From: Gardnerella vaginalis | GTDB lineage: Bacteria; Actinomycetota; Actinomycetes; Actinomycetales; Bifidobacteriaceae | NCBI RefSeq assembly: GCF_001563665.1 | Contig: NZ_KQ961857.1 | Location: 90,580-154,579, forward strand | DNA: 64,000 nt | Direction of reading: 5' to 3' | Part shown: positions 35,931 through 46,899 of the stretch, piece after piece | Numbering within the stretch: the first letter of the stretch is position 1 | Layout of the letters: each line of letters starts with the position of its first letter | Position numbers and translations under genes: made by a program | Notes under the pieces: model-generated | Databases searched by the model: none | The model's input: the letters and a program-made list of their open reading frames with translations, nothing else | Told to the model about the DNA's origin: nothing

Positions 35931-37064
35931 CTATTTAACCCAATAAGAACGATTTATTATGTCAATCATATCTACTAATTGGCGAGTTTCTGCTACATCA
36001 TGAACTCGAATCACTCGCCCTCCTCGCATAAACATAGCTGATTGCGCAACTAAAGTAACAGGCAATCTATCTTCTTTATCGAGATTAAATAATTTCTTTC
36101 CAAATCCTTTTCGAGAAATCGCAACTAATATTGGCCTGCCGAAACGATGTAATTGATTTATGTTTCGCATCATTGCATAATCTTGTTCACCATCTGCAAC
36201 TTTTGCATAGCCAATACCTTGATCGAGTATAATCCTATTTTTATCAATTCCAGCGTCTATAAGCATTTGCAAATTATCTTTAAAAAATTCGCACATAGAG
36301 CTAGTTAAATTATCGTATTCTTTATCTCTGTTGCTATGCATTGTGACTAAACCAACATTAGACTCAGCCATAAGTTTTACTTTTTCAGGAGTATCAAATG
36401 CGCGAACATCGTTTACAATATCCACTCCTTCTTCAACAGCTTTCTTCATAACAGGAAGTTTATAAGTATCTACTGCAACAGCTACTTTAGGATAATTATC
36501 GTGAATATAGCGTATAGCTGGAATAACACGCTTAATTTCATCTTCTGGAGATATTTCTAAATATCCACCTGGTTTAGTTGTCTGACCACCAACCTCAATA
36601 ACATCAGCACCTGCATCAATCATTTCTTCAATATGATCTTTTACTTCTTTTTCGCTTTGATATTTTCCACCATCATAGAAAGAATCAGGAGTAATGTTCA
36701 AAATCGCATAAACAATAGGCTTATCGAGAGTATCAAAACAGAATCTTCCAGCACGCCAAATTATAGATTTTTCACGCAAAATTTTATGAATACTTTCAAG
36801 CAAATCTGCGTCATTGTTCCATAATTTTTCGCATTCGCTTAAAAATGGCTTAAGCGCAATTAAAGGTAACATAAATTGAACACAAGATTCTTTTACATAA
36901 TAAGAAACATCAAAATGACGCAAAAAATCAACTATTTTTTTAGTGTAATCAACTGGAATATCTTCCCATTGCAATGCTAATTGCTGCGATTGTTCAACTT
37001 GATCTAAAAGCACTTGCTCTGCAAAACTTTTAGCTTCAATATTTTGTACTAAAGTAATTTTCAT
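35931..37064 (-). CDS. folP: Dihydropteroate synthase with N-terminal extension
   Basis: Condenses p-aminobenzoate with hydroxymethyl-dihydropterin diphosphate; sulfonamide target. The TIM-barrel starts only at about residue 114 (KPIVYAILNITPDSFYDGG); the first 112 residues are an extension. Catalytic blocks: NITPDSF, the loop-2 GGQTTKPGG (normally GGESTRPG), VDTYK, NDVRAFD, ILDQGIGYAK and SRKGFGKKLF. The Lys replacing loop-2 Arg is unusual. The order folP after folK, 14 bases apart, forms a two-gene unit; folE, folB and pabB-like genes are not here. N-terminally extended DHPS proteins of this type occur in Firmicutes, and the insertion between eno and divIC suggests transfer. Confidence 0.9.
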   Translation of the reverse strand: MKITLVQNIEAKSFAEQVLLDQVEQSQQLALQWEDIPVDYTKKIVDFLRHFDVSYYVKESCVQFMLPLIALKPFLSECEKLWNNDADLLESIHKILREKSIIWRAGRFCFDTLDKPIVYAILNITPDSFYDGGKYQSEKEVKDHIEEMIDAGADVIEVGGQTTKPGGYLEISPEDEIKRVIPAIRYIHDNYPKVAVAVDTYKLPVMKKAVEEGVDIVNDVRAFDTPEKVKLMAESNVGLVTMHSNRDKEYDNLTSSMCEFFKDNLQMLIDAGIDKNRIILDQGIGYAKVADGEQDYAMMRNINQLHRFGRPILVAISRKGFGKKLFNLDKEDRLPVTLVAQSAMFMRGGRVIRVHDVAETRQLVDMIDIINRSYWVK

Positions 37065-37078
37065 AAATATTCCAGCCT

Positions 37079-37579
37079 TTAATTAAAAACTTCGCTACTT
37101 TTTACAATTTTAATCCAATGAGAATCATTTATATAAGACAATTTTTCTTCTAATAATTCATGATATTCTGGATCATCCTTACTAATTTCTAATAATGGGA
37201 TTATAACAAACTTGCGATTATCTCTCTCTTTATGCGGAATAGTAAGATTTTCACTTTCAAAAACGCATCTATCGTAATCAATAATATCTAAATCAATAGT
37301 TCTAGGACCCCAACGAATGATTCTTTTTCTATGCAAACGTTGCTCTATTTCGTGAATGAAATCTAAAAGCTCATAAGGAGTTAAATCTGTACGGAATTTA
37401 AGACCTATATTATAAAAACTATCTTGCTCAATATCTCCAACTGGCTCAGTTTCATATACGGAAGAAACAACAACACCGCTTATATGAGAATCTTCTTTTA
37501 ACATTGATACAGCTTGTTGCAAATTCTTTAAGCGATCCCCCATGTTACTTCCAGCGCTTACGTATACTAACGAACTCAT
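37079..37579 (-). CDS. folK: 6-hydroxymethyl-7,8-dihydropterin pyrophosphokinase
   Basis: Makes the diphosphate substrate of FolP. About 166 residues. Recognisable: SSLVYVSAGSNMGDR at the N-terminus, VYETEPVGDIEQDSFYNIGL, and the HPPK signature RWGPRTIDLDIIDYD. All key residues seem present. I use ATG at 37579 because GGGGGG lies four bases before it; the frame to 37639 adds a hydrophobic leader without homology. It pairs with folP, and both are inserted between eno and divIC. Confidence 0.93.
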   Translation of the reverse strand: MSSLVYVSAGSNMGDRLKNLQQAVSMLKEDSHISGVVVSSVYETEPVGDIEQDSFYNIGLKFRTDLTPYELLDFIHEIEQRLHRKRIIRWGPRTIDLDIIDYDRCVFESENLTIPHKERDNRKFVIIPLLEISKDDPEYHELLEEKLSYINDSHWIKIVKSSEVFN

Positions 37580-37756
37580 AAATCCCCCCAAAATAGTGTA
37601 TCTAATTGTGATTTTAAAAAAGGAACACGTTCGACTCATAACATATTCAATTATTCAATTATCTATTAGCAAATAATTGAATTGTTTTTCAAACATTTCC
37701 ATGTTTAATTATATACGGCTATTAAATAATACACTTTCATATAATTATTTATATAT

Positions 37757-37807
37757 GTTAAATTGAACACATAAAACTTCGAAAGTTAAATTGAACACAT
37801 AAAACTT
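37757..37807. repeat. 23-bp direct repeat, period 28
   Basis: The 23-bp GTTAAATTGAACACATAAAACTT style unit occurs at 37757-37779 and 37785-37807 without mismatch, separated by five bases (CGAAA). Confidence 0.8.
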
Positions 37808-37819
37808 AGCGAATATGCA

Positions 37820-37853
37820 AAGACGGTCAATTACAAAAGCAATCGACCGTCTT
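37820..37853 (-). terminator. Terminator of eno
   Basis: AAGACGGTC (37820-37828) pairs with GACCGTCTT (37845-37853), nine perfect pairs and a 16-base loop, 62 bases after the eno stop codon. Confidence 0.65.
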
Positions 37854-37914
37854 ATAAATATTTAATAGCTTTTACTAAATACTTATTAGATTTTAATATG
37901 CTTAACTTGCAACA

Positions 37915-39573
<1,659 letters not shown>

Positions 39574-39680
39574 CGGACACGGGGTGCGCAGTATGTCATG
39601 CTATAACCAATAATTTATAGCGTATTGCGCTGAGATTATACTCGTCGAACCTGATATAGTTAGCACTATCGAAGGGATTG
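39574..39680 (+). promoter_or_regulatory. TPP riboswitch (THI box)
   Basis: The conserved TPP-aptamer blocks are all present: ACACGGGGTGC near 39577, GCTGAGA near 39629, GTCGAACCTGATATAGTTAGCACTATCGAAGGGA to 39676 (given in parts). P3 carries an extra hairpin GCTATAA/TTATAGC. P1 can form from CGGACA near 39574 with TGTCG at 39679, ending three bases before the start codon. The conserved GAAGGGA is also the only ribosome binding site of the permease gene, so ligand binding would hide it and block translation; no terminator is seen. Confidence 0.95.
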
Positions 39681-39684
39681 TCGA

Positions 39685-40518
39685 ATGAATTACCATTCGC
39701 ATGACGAAGCAAAAAAGATATTGAAGATTGTATGCAATGTGTTGTCTTCATGCAAAATTTGGATTTCTACAATTGTAATTTTGCTTTTGTGGTTTTTCAC
39801 TACACTTTCTCCAATTGAAAATCGAGCTTTACCTTCCCCTCTTGAGGTAGTGCAAGCATTTATTGACTTAAATAACGAAGGAATACTTATGCCTTCATTG
39901 GCAATAAGTATTTTTCGAGTTATTGCAGGACTATTATTAGGTATCGCTTTCGCTGTTCCAGCCGGGCTACTCGCAGGAGGCAGTAAACTTGGCAATACAA
40001 TAATTGACAAGCCAAGCCATATGCTACGTTCAATACCATTCCCAGCTTTAGCTCCATTATTCATTATTTTTCTAGGAATAGATGAAATGATGAAGATTGC
40101 TCTTATCGCCGTTGGAGTTTTTGGACCTATGTATGTAAATATCCGCGATGGAGTTAGAAATATTGATCCAAAATTATTAGAATTAGCTCAAGCTTATAAC
40201 GTTAAAAAATCAACTATTTTTACAAAGATTTTGCTTCGTGGCACATTACCAAGTTTTATGACTGGTTTACGATTCGCAATATCTGTTGCTTGGGTAGCTT
40301 TAGTAACTTGTGAAACAGTTAATTCTTCAATAGGACTTGGATATATTCTTGCTCGCGCTCAACAATTCTTTAGACCGGAACAAACTATGGCATGCATTAT
40401 TTTATATGCAATTGCAGGTCTTAGCTCAGAATTTACAGCAAACATATTTGAATATGCTCTTATGCCAGAGCGAAGAAAGCGAAAAAGAAAAACTAAAAAA
40501 GAAGAAATTAAAAACTAA
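39685..40518 (+). CDS. ABC transporter permease, TPP-regulated (SsuC/ThiX-like)
   Basis: A 277-residue BPD-type permease with about six helices and the EAA-like loop at YVNIRDGVRNIDPKLLELAQAYN. It belongs to the SsuC/TauC/ThiX group of permeases for small organic substrates. It starts with the ATG directly after the TPP riboswitch and is followed by the binding protein and the ATPase, so it forms a complete importer whose expression falls when TPP is high. Substrate is inferred to be thiamine, its pyrimidine (HMP or formamidopyrimidine) or thiazole moiety. A basic Lys/Arg tail of 20 residues ends the protein. Confidence 0.88.
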   Translation: MNYHSHDEAKKILKIVCNVLSSCKIWISTIVILLLWFFTTLSPIENRALPSPLEVVQAFIDLNNEGILMPSLAISIFRVIAGLLLGIAFAVPAGLLAGGSKLGNTIIDKPSHMLRSIPFPALAPLFIIFLGIDEMMKIALIAVGVFGPMYVNIRDGVRNIDPKLLELAQAYNVKKSTIFTKILLRGTLPSFMTGLRFAISVAWVALVTCETVNSSIGLGYILARAQQFFRPEQTMACIILYAIAGLSSEFTANIFEYALMPERRKRKRKTKKEEIKN

Positions 40519-40567
40519 AAAATAATCACAAAATAACCAAAACAACATAAAACAAAAGGAACTAATT

Positions 40568-41560
40568 ATGTTTAATTTTAATGCGTCAAACATAAGTAAA
40601 CGCGCTTTAGCTGTAACATGCGCCCTCTGCGCTACGATAGCTCTTGCATCATGTGGTAGCGCTCAACAATCTAAACAATCATCTTCATCAAGCAATGGAA
40701 CTATGCGTGTAGCATATCTTTCAACAGCTAATTATCTAACAACTTTGAAAAATGATGATTTTGCACAAAAAGAATTTGGCAAATCAACAGTAAAATTTAC
40801 AGGACCTTACGCTCCACTAGACGCATATGCTGCAGTAAATAGCGGAGCTGCAGACGCTTCTTCAACAGGAACTACTCGCTTTATTGATTGGGCTTCAAAA
40901 AATCAACCGTGGGTTGCATTCGCTATTGAATACTACAACGGAGATTCTCAAGGAATAGTAGCAGCTCCTAATAGCGGTATTAAAACACTAAAAGACTTGT
41001 ATGGAAAGAAAATTGGAATCATAGCTAAAGGTGGAACTGGAGATTACGTAATTCACCGTTCATTTGAAAAAGCTGGACTAGACGTTTCTAAAGTTCAAGA
41101 AGTTGAAATGAGTCCTAAAAACTTCCAAGTAGCTTTCACAACTAAAAAGATTGACGCACTAGCAACATTCGACCAGAATTTAGCAGCAGCAATAGCGACT
41201 CCAGGATCAAAGCGAATTGTTAATGCTAAAGATTATGGAAATCTAAACGTTTCTATACACATGGTTTCTGCATCATTTGCTAAAAAGCATCCAGATTTAG
41301 TTAAGAAAATGTATCGCGCATTAGTTAAGGAAGCACAAAAAGCAAAGAAAGATCCTAGCGTGATCACTAACGCTTATAAAGAATTTGGTGCATCTGAAAG
41401 CACGCTTAAAGAAGTCGCAAAGTTCTACGTTCCAGACATTCTTCCAATTGATGCAAAAGGTCGCGAAATGTTGACAAAACAAGCTGAGCAGGAAGTTAGA
41501 TATGGATTTATTAAATCCGTTCCTGACTTCACTAAATCAACTATTGATTGCACTAAGTGA
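40568..41560 (+). CDS. ABC transporter substrate-binding lipoprotein, TPP-regulated
   Basis: A 330-residue SsuA/NMT1-fold binding protein. Signal peptide of about 29 residues ends in LASC, so the mature Cys is lipidated. The rest resembles aliphatic-sulfonate and thiamine-precursor binders (YAAVNSGAADASSTGTTRF, GKKIGIIAKGGTGDYVIHR). It lacks the WAPDTNH-type start of the ThiY-like protein encoded at 46.9 kb, so it probably prefers another ligand. AAAGGA precedes the ATG; 49 bases separate it from the permease. With a TPP riboswitch upstream, the ligand is likely thiamine-related, despite the sulfonate-like sequence. Confidence 0.85.
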   Translation: MFNFNASNISKRALAVTCALCATIALASCGSAQQSKQSSSSSNGTMRVAYLSTANYLTTLKNDDFAQKEFGKSTVKFTGPYAPLDAYAAVNSGAADASSTGTTRFIDWASKNQPWVAFAIEYYNGDSQGIVAAPNSGIKTLKDLYGKKIGIIAKGGTGDYVIHRSFEKAGLDVSKVQEVEMSPKNFQVAFTTKKIDALATFDQNLAAAIATPGSKRIVNAKDYGNLNVSIHMVSASFAKKHPDLVKKMYRALVKEAQKAKKDPSVITNAYKEFGASESTLKEVAKFYVPDILPIDAKGREMLTKQAEQEVRYGFIKSVPDFTKSTIDCTK

Positions 41561-41604
41561 TTAAATACAAACACACTTTACATTTCTAACATAGTGAGAT
41601 AAAC

Positions 41605-42387
41605 GTGATAACAAAGAATTCGTATGCTGATTTGCAAACTAAATCACAAGATTTGGCAAAATCTTCTATTGAAATTAACGATTCAAATAACTATGAGTGC
41701 GTTAATCTTCAGCACATACGTGTTAGTTTTCAGGAAAATAAAGAAATACTGAAAGACATTACGTGCACGATTCAAAGTGGAACGTTTATCTCACTTATAG
41801 GTAGATCTGGTTGCGGAAAAACAACACTTCTTAAAGTGATTTCTAACTTAATAAAACCAGATTGCGGAACGATAAAAGTCACGCAACATCAAGCAATAGG
41901 ATTCCAAGATGCACGACTTATACCATGGTTACCAGTATGGCAAAATGTGATTTTTGGAATGGAAGGTAATAAATCTAATCTTAAAACTATTGCACAAAAC
42001 GCGCTTAAAGATATGCAACTAAACGATTGCGAATCCAAATGGCCTTCAGAACTTTCAGGAGGACAAGCACAAAGAGTTTCATTAGCACGAGCTTTAGTTC
42101 ATAATCCTGAATTATTATTATTAGACGAACCTTTTGGCGCTTTAGACGCTTTAACTAGATTAGACATGCAAGATCTTTTAGATAACTTAAAACAAAAACA
42201 TGGCTGGACAGTAATAATGGTAACTCACGATATTTCTGAAGCAGTTCGTCTTTCAGACAGAATTCTTATGATGAAAAATGGAGTTATCGCTAAAGAATGG
42301 AATATTGACCGCACTAAACTTGACTCGCAAAAACGTCCAGAAAATCATACGATTATAGAAGACGAACTTAGACTCGCATTGCAATAA
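41605..42387 (+). CDS. ABC transporter ATPase, TPP-regulated (ThiZ/SsuB-like)
   Basis: A 260-residue ATP-binding subunit. Walker A is GRSGCGKTTLLK near residue 71; Q-loop FQDARLIPWLPVWQN; signature LSGGQAQRVSLARAL; Walker B LLLLDEPFGALD; switch His in VTHDISEAV. The FQD..LxPW pattern is that of the SsuB/TauB/ThiZ group. It starts at GTG with a weak GAG. It ends 13 bases from the convergent mfd stop. No other ABC ATPase lies near the second permease at 48.3 kb, so this one may serve both. Confidence 0.9.
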   Translation: MITKNSYADLQTKSQDLAKSSIEINDSNNYECVNLQHIRVSFQENKEILKDITCTIQSGTFISLIGRSGCGKTTLLKVISNLIKPDCGTIKVTQHQAIGFQDARLIPWLPVWQNVIFGMEGNKSNLKTIAQNALKDMQLNDCESKWPSELSGGQAQRVSLARALVHNPELLLLDEPFGALDALTRLDMQDLLDNLKQKHGWTVIMVTHDISEAVRLSDRILMMKNGVIAKEWNIDRTKLDSQKRPENHTIIEDELRLALQ

Positions 42388-42400
42388 ATCACACTAAAAA

Positions 42401-45400
42401 TTACCAAGCTAAATCTAAAAGCAATTGTTTAGCCCATTCAAGTACTTCAGATTCGCTCATAGAAACAGAACCCAATGATGATTCAAATGGAGCAGGAATC
42501 ATAAGCATATGTGTTAAAGGACGATATTGTATCCCCTTATAAATCCTCTTCAAACGCATTAACAACGATTCTTTAGGGCTTAATCCTATAATTCTCACGA
42601 ATTTCCCTTGTGCAGCAATTTGAGTAATACCTAATTTACTAGCAGAAAAACGCAATCTAGCAACATCGCACAAAGCTTCAAAAGATTTAGGAGGATTACC
42701 GTAGCGGTCAGATAATTCGTCTTTAATTTCCTTCAAATCTTCATCATTGCGAGCAACAGAAAGCTTTCTATACGCTTCTAAACGCAATTTATCGCTGTCA
42801 ATATAAGAAGTTGGTATAGAAGCTTCTATTGGCAAATCAATACAAGTAGATACTTCTTGCACACGCTCAGGCTCTTTAAACTTTTCAACAGCCTGAGAAA
42901 CCATACGAACGTAAAGATCAAATCCAACTCCCTCAATATGTCCACTTTGTGCATCTCCTAATAAATTACCTGTTCCGCGCAATTCTAAATCTTTCATTGC
43001 AACATCAAAACCAGAACCAAGAGAAGTATGCTGAGCAATTGTTGCTAATCTATCGTGAGCTTGCTGAGTCATAAGCTTAGAAGGATCATAAAGAAAATAA
43101 GCATAAGCGCGCTCGCGTCCTCTACCAACTCTTCCACGCAATTGATGTAATTGACTTAGGCCAAATCTATCTGCATGATCAACAATAAGCGTGTTCGCGT
43201 TAGAAATATCAAGACCAGTTTCAATAATCGTAGTGCATACAAGAACGTCAATATCTCTATGCCAAAAATCTCGTATTACTGCATCAAGCTGCTTTTCGCC
43301 CATCTTACCATGAGCAACAGCTACTCTTGCTTCAGGAACAAGCTCATGAATTTTAGATGCAACACTTGAAATATCTTCTACTCGATTATGAACATAAAAT
43401 ACTTGTCCTCCACGCAACAATTCTCTTTTAATACACGCAACAACCTGCTTTTCATCATAAGAACCAACATAAGTTAAAACAGGAAGGCGATCTTCTGGAG
43501 GAGTAGCTAAAGTTGACATTTCACGTATGCCAGTTACAGCCATTTCTAAAGTTCTAGGAATAGGTGTTGCAGAAAGACTTAATACGTCAACGTTTGTTCG
43601 CAAAGCTTTTAACGTTTCTTTATGTTCAACACCGAAACGCTGCTCTTCATCAATAATCACTAAGCCTAAATCTTTAAATTTAATACTAGGATTAAGCAAT
43701 TTATGCGTTCCAATTACAACATCAACGCTTCCATCAGCTAGACCATCAATAGTTTCTGAAAGCTGCTTAGACGTTTGGAATCTACTCATAGCAGCAACTT
43801 TTATAGGAAAACCTTCAAAACGAGATGTAAAAGTTTCATAATGTTGCTGAACTAAAAGAGTTGTAGGAACAAGAACAACAACTTGTTTAGAATCTTGAAC
43901 AGCTTTGAAAGCAGCACGCAAAGCAATCTCTGTCTTACCAAATCCAACGTCCCCACAAATCAATCGATCCATAGGAATCGACTTTTCCATATCTGCTTTT
44001 ACTTCATCAATAGTAGTCAACTGATCTGGAGTTTCTTGATAAGGGAAAGCATCTTCAAGCTCTTTTTGCCAAGGAGTATCTGCACTAAAAGCAAAACCTT
44101 TTGAAGAAGCACGAGCAGAATATAATTTGATTAGATTTTCTGCAATATCTCTGACATGACTTTGCGCTTTTGCTTTAGTTTGAGCCCAATCTGAACCTCC
44201 AAGCTTATTAAGCTTTGGTATTTCAGCACCAATGTATTTACTCACTAAATCAAGCTGATCAGTTGGTATAAAAAGTTTATCAGCAGGAGAATTTCGTTTA
44301 CTTGGAGCATATTCAATAACCAAATATTCTCTAGTTGCATGAGAATTACCTGTTGATATTTCTCTCTGTTTCATGCCAATAAAACGACCTATACCATGCT
44401 GCTCATGTACAACAAAATCCCCTGGTTTAAGCTCCATTAAATCAATAGATTTTTTACGGCGTTGAGGTGTTTTCAATTGGCTAGAACTAGCACTATGACC
44501 TGTTAAATCACGCTCAGTAAAAAGTGCAATTTTCGCAGCAGTATCTACAAAACCATCTGAAATACAAGAAACAATTTTGCTAAAACTTGCAACACCAGTT
44601 TCATAAATCGAACGAGATATACGAGATAAAGCACCCGGCGCAGAAGCTGTTACAATAACTTTATAACCTTCGTCAATCAATCCAGATATTCCACTAGAAA
44701 TCTTAGACGCGTCGCCACGAAATTCTTTAGCATTTTCAATTGGCAAATCAATATTATTTGGAATAGTTTTATCAATACCAAATGATGTGAGATTCCAAAT
44801 ATCATGATTTGCATACGACAAAGAATTTATAGAAGAATCAAAATCAAGGAAACTAGCTTGATCAAAGCTAATAGGTGCACCCGATCCGTGACCAGTTGCA
44901 GCAACATGCCAACTAGCTGCCAAAAATTCGTTTGCTGTTCTAGATAAATCTTCTGCAGCTCTCCTACATTTTTCTGGATCTGAAATCATAATAATTGAAT
45001 TCTTAGGAAGCATATTAAACATTGGCTGCATATTCTTCGCAAGAACAGGCATTAAAGATTCCATACCCTCAACAGGTATAGAATTTGCAACAGATTCTAA
45101 AATATCTTCTGCGTTAGGTATAGAACCTATAAGTTTTTTAGCGCGAGCGCGAACATCATCATCAAATAACAATTCGCTACAAGGCGTAACCCATACGCTG
45201 TCTATATTTTCTCCATATGTACGCTGATCTGAAGCGTGAAACTCTTTAATTGTTTCTATTTCATCACCAAAAAATTCGATACGAATAGGGTGGCTCATAG
45301 TAGGTACGAAAACATCAATAATTCCACCTCTAACAGCAAACTCTCCACGCTCCATAACTAATTCCACGCGAGAATATGCTTGGTTTATAAGACGTCGAAT

Positions 45401-46057
45401 TACATATTCCATAGCAATCTCTTGATTGCGCTTAAAAACCAAAGGCTCAATATCACCTAAACCAGAAACAACAGGCTGAATAAGAGAACGAACAGGGACT
45501 ACAAGTATTTTTATTGGCCCAAACATCGAATCATTATTATTAGGATGACACAGACGACGAAAAACAGCCATTCGATTTGCAACAGTATCTGCTCTAGGCG
45601 AAAGACGTTCGTGAGGTAAAGTTTCCCAAGCTGCTAATTGTTCAATATTGTGAGCATTACCATTATCCCAAGCTCTAAGAGATGTTACAGTATCTTTAGC
45701 ATCGCGCTCAGAAGGCACGATCATCACAACAGGTTTAATCTTAGATACTGCTAGTGCTAAAGCAGGTCTTATGCCTAAAGGAGCGCTAATAGTAAGAGAG
45801 TAAATATTAGAATTATTTGAATCTATAACTTTATTTTCTTGTGATTTAGATTCACTTTTACTATTTTTAAAGCTTTCAAAATCTAATTTTTTAGATTTTG
45901 GAATCTTAAAATCTGAGTCTAAATAATCGTATATATCTCCTGAAGCAAGCAAAGAAAATACTTTATCTTTTTTACATATATCATTCAATACGTAAGGAAG
46001 CTGAAATGATTCACTCGACTTAAAATGAGATTTAAGATACTCATCATCAGCGACCAT
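42401..46057 (-). CDS. mfd: Transcription-repair coupling factor Mfd
   Basis: A 1218-residue DNA translocase that removes stalled RNA polymerase and recruits UvrA. N-terminal UvrB-like domains, the RNAP-interacting CarD-like domain (GDFVVHEQHGIGRFIGMKQRE), RecG-like helicase with Walker A GDVGFGKTEIALRAAF and box IIDEEQRFGVEHKE, and a C-terminal TRCF domain are all recognisable. AGGAG precedes the ATG; it overlaps the end of pth by 11 bases. Several Ser/Asn-rich linkers are seen near the N-terminus. Confidence 0.97.
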   Translation of the reverse strand: MVADDEYLKSHFKSSESFQLPYVLNDICKKDKVFSLLASGDIYDYLDSDFKIPKSKKLDFESFKNSKSESKSQENKVIDSNNSNIYSLTISAPLGIRPALALAVSKIKPVVMIVPSERDAKDTVTSLRAWDNGNAHNIEQLAAWETLPHERLSPRADTVANRMAVFRRLCHPNNNDSMFGPIKILVVPVRSLIQPVVSGLGDIEPLVFKRNQEIAMEYVIRRLINQAYSRVELVMERGEFAVRGGIIDVFVPTMSHPIRIEFFGDEIETIKEFHASDQRTYGENIDSVWVTPCSELLFDDDVRARAKKLIGSIPNAEDILESVANSIPVEGMESLMPVLAKNMQPMFNMLPKNSIIMISDPEKCRRAAEDLSRTANEFLAASWHVAATGHGSGAPISFDQASFLDFDSSINSLSYANHDIWNLTSFGIDKTIPNNIDLPIENAKEFRGDASKISSGISGLIDEGYKVIVTASAPGALSRISRSIYETGVASFSKIVSCISDGFVDTAAKIALFTERDLTGHSASSSQLKTPQRRKKSIDLMELKPGDFVVHEQHGIGRFIGMKQREISTGNSHATREYLVIEYAPSKRNSPADKLFIPTDQLDLVSKYIGAEIPKLNKLGGSDWAQTKAKAQSHVRDIAENLIKLYSARASSKGFAFSADTPWQKELEDAFPYQETPDQLTTIDEVKADMEKSIPMDRLICGDVGFGKTEIALRAAFKAVQDSKQVVVLVPTTLLVQQHYETFTSRFEGFPIKVAAMSRFQTSKQLSETIDGLADGSVDVVIGTHKLLNPSIKFKDLGLVIIDEEQRFGVEHKETLKALRTNVDVLSLSATPIPRTLEMAVTGIREMSTLATPPEDRLPVLTYVGSYDEKQVVACIKRELLRGGQVFYVHNRVEDISSVASKIHELVPEARVAVAHGKMGEKQLDAVIRDFWHRDIDVLVCTTIIETGLDISNANTLIVDHADRFGLSQLHQLRGRVGRGRERAYAYFLYDPSKLMTQQAHDRLATIAQHTSLGSGFDVAMKDLELRGTGNLLGDAQSGHIEGVGFDLYVRMVSQAVEKFKEPERVQEVSTCIDLPIEASIPTSYIDSDKLRLEAYRKLSVARNDEDLKEIKDELSDRYGNPPKSFEALCDVARLRFSASKLGITQIAAQGKFVRIIGLSPKESLLMRLKRIYKGIQYRPLTHMLMIPAPFESSLGSVSMSESEVLEWAKQLLLDLAW

Positions 46058-46646
46058 TGAAACGCTCCTGAGTTGCTACAAGACCGCGGAAAATCACGCT
46101 TTCAACAGCATCAGCACCATCTGCAAGAAAATTAGGAAGCTCAGATTTTTGAGCTGAAGCAAATCCGCCCAACACCCAATTAACAGTATTATCGTGCGCA
46201 TGAGCTCCACGTTGAGCGTGACCTACTCCCATTCTAACTCTTGCATAATGAGGAGTTGAAAGAGACCGATCGATTGAGCGGATACCATTATGTCCGCCTG
46301 CAGATCCACCCTCTTTTACTTTAATTCTTCCAAAATCTAAATCCATATCGTCATGAATTACAACAATATGATCTGACTCAATTTGATAATACGAACTAAT
46401 TGAAGATACAGCTGCTCCAGAATCATTCATAAAAGTAAGCGGCTTAGCAAGGAAGAATTTTGCAATCTTACCATCAAGATTCATAACTCCTTTGCCGAGT
46501 TTAGCTAAACCTTTATGATCCGAAAATGAAATTGACCAACGCTCAGCTATTACGTCAGCAACCATGAAACCCATATTATGACGAGTTCCTTCATATTTTG
46601 TGCCAGGATTTCCCAGTCCTGCAATAAGCCAAAAATCTGATGCCAT
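46047..46646 (-). CDS. pth: Peptidyl-tRNA hydrolase
   Basis: Recycles peptidyl-tRNA released during translation. 199 residues. The N-terminal GLGNPGTKYEGTRHNMGF includes catalytic His and Asn; FMNDSGAAV and HDDMDLDFGRIKVKEGGSAGGHNGIRS are the other signatures. GGGG precedes the ATG. It is cotranscribed with mfd, with overlapping ends, a common actinobacterial pair. Confidence 0.97.
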   Translation of the reverse strand: MASDFWLIAGLGNPGTKYEGTRHNMGFMVADVIAERWSISFSDHKGLAKLGKGVMNLDGKIAKFFLAKPLTFMNDSGAAVSSISSYYQIESDHIVVIHDDMDLDFGRIKVKEGGSAGGHNGIRSIDRSLSTPHYARVRMGVGHAQRGAHAHDNTVNWVLGGFASAQKSELPNFLADGADAVESVIFRGLVATQERFNGR

Positions 46647-46724
46647 AATATCCCCATTTTCATTTCTTCATATTGTTCTATTATTTCTAACTTAAAACAA
46701 CAATACGCAAACTCAAAACAATAA

Positions 46725-46771
46725 AGGGCGAATCAAATACATAACACATTAACGTTATGCCGATACGCCCT
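46725..46771 (-). terminator. Hairpin between thiY-like gene and pth
   Basis: AGGGCGAATC (46725-46734) pairs with GATACGCCCT (46762-46771) with one mismatch and an inner hairpin; on the minus strand TTTATTGTTTTGAGTTTG follows. It lies 130 bases past the stop codon of the binding-protein gene. Confidence 0.6.
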
Positions 46772-46899
46772 CATATACCTTTGCCTATTCTAGCAAGAGA
46801 TTAGCCAATAGTAAGATAATTTTTAAATTATTTCTAAACTAGTTATCATATAAAATTGATGATTATCTAACTAAGAAATATCACATAACAGACTTTTAA

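Larger units (their letters stand above)
37580..37914. other. Intergenic region between eno and folK
   Basis: This 335-base gap holds the eno terminator hairpin (37820-37853), a 23-bp perfect direct repeat (37757-37779 and 37785-37807) and AT-rich sequence that must include the folK promoter. No ORF with support is seen. Confidence 0.6.
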
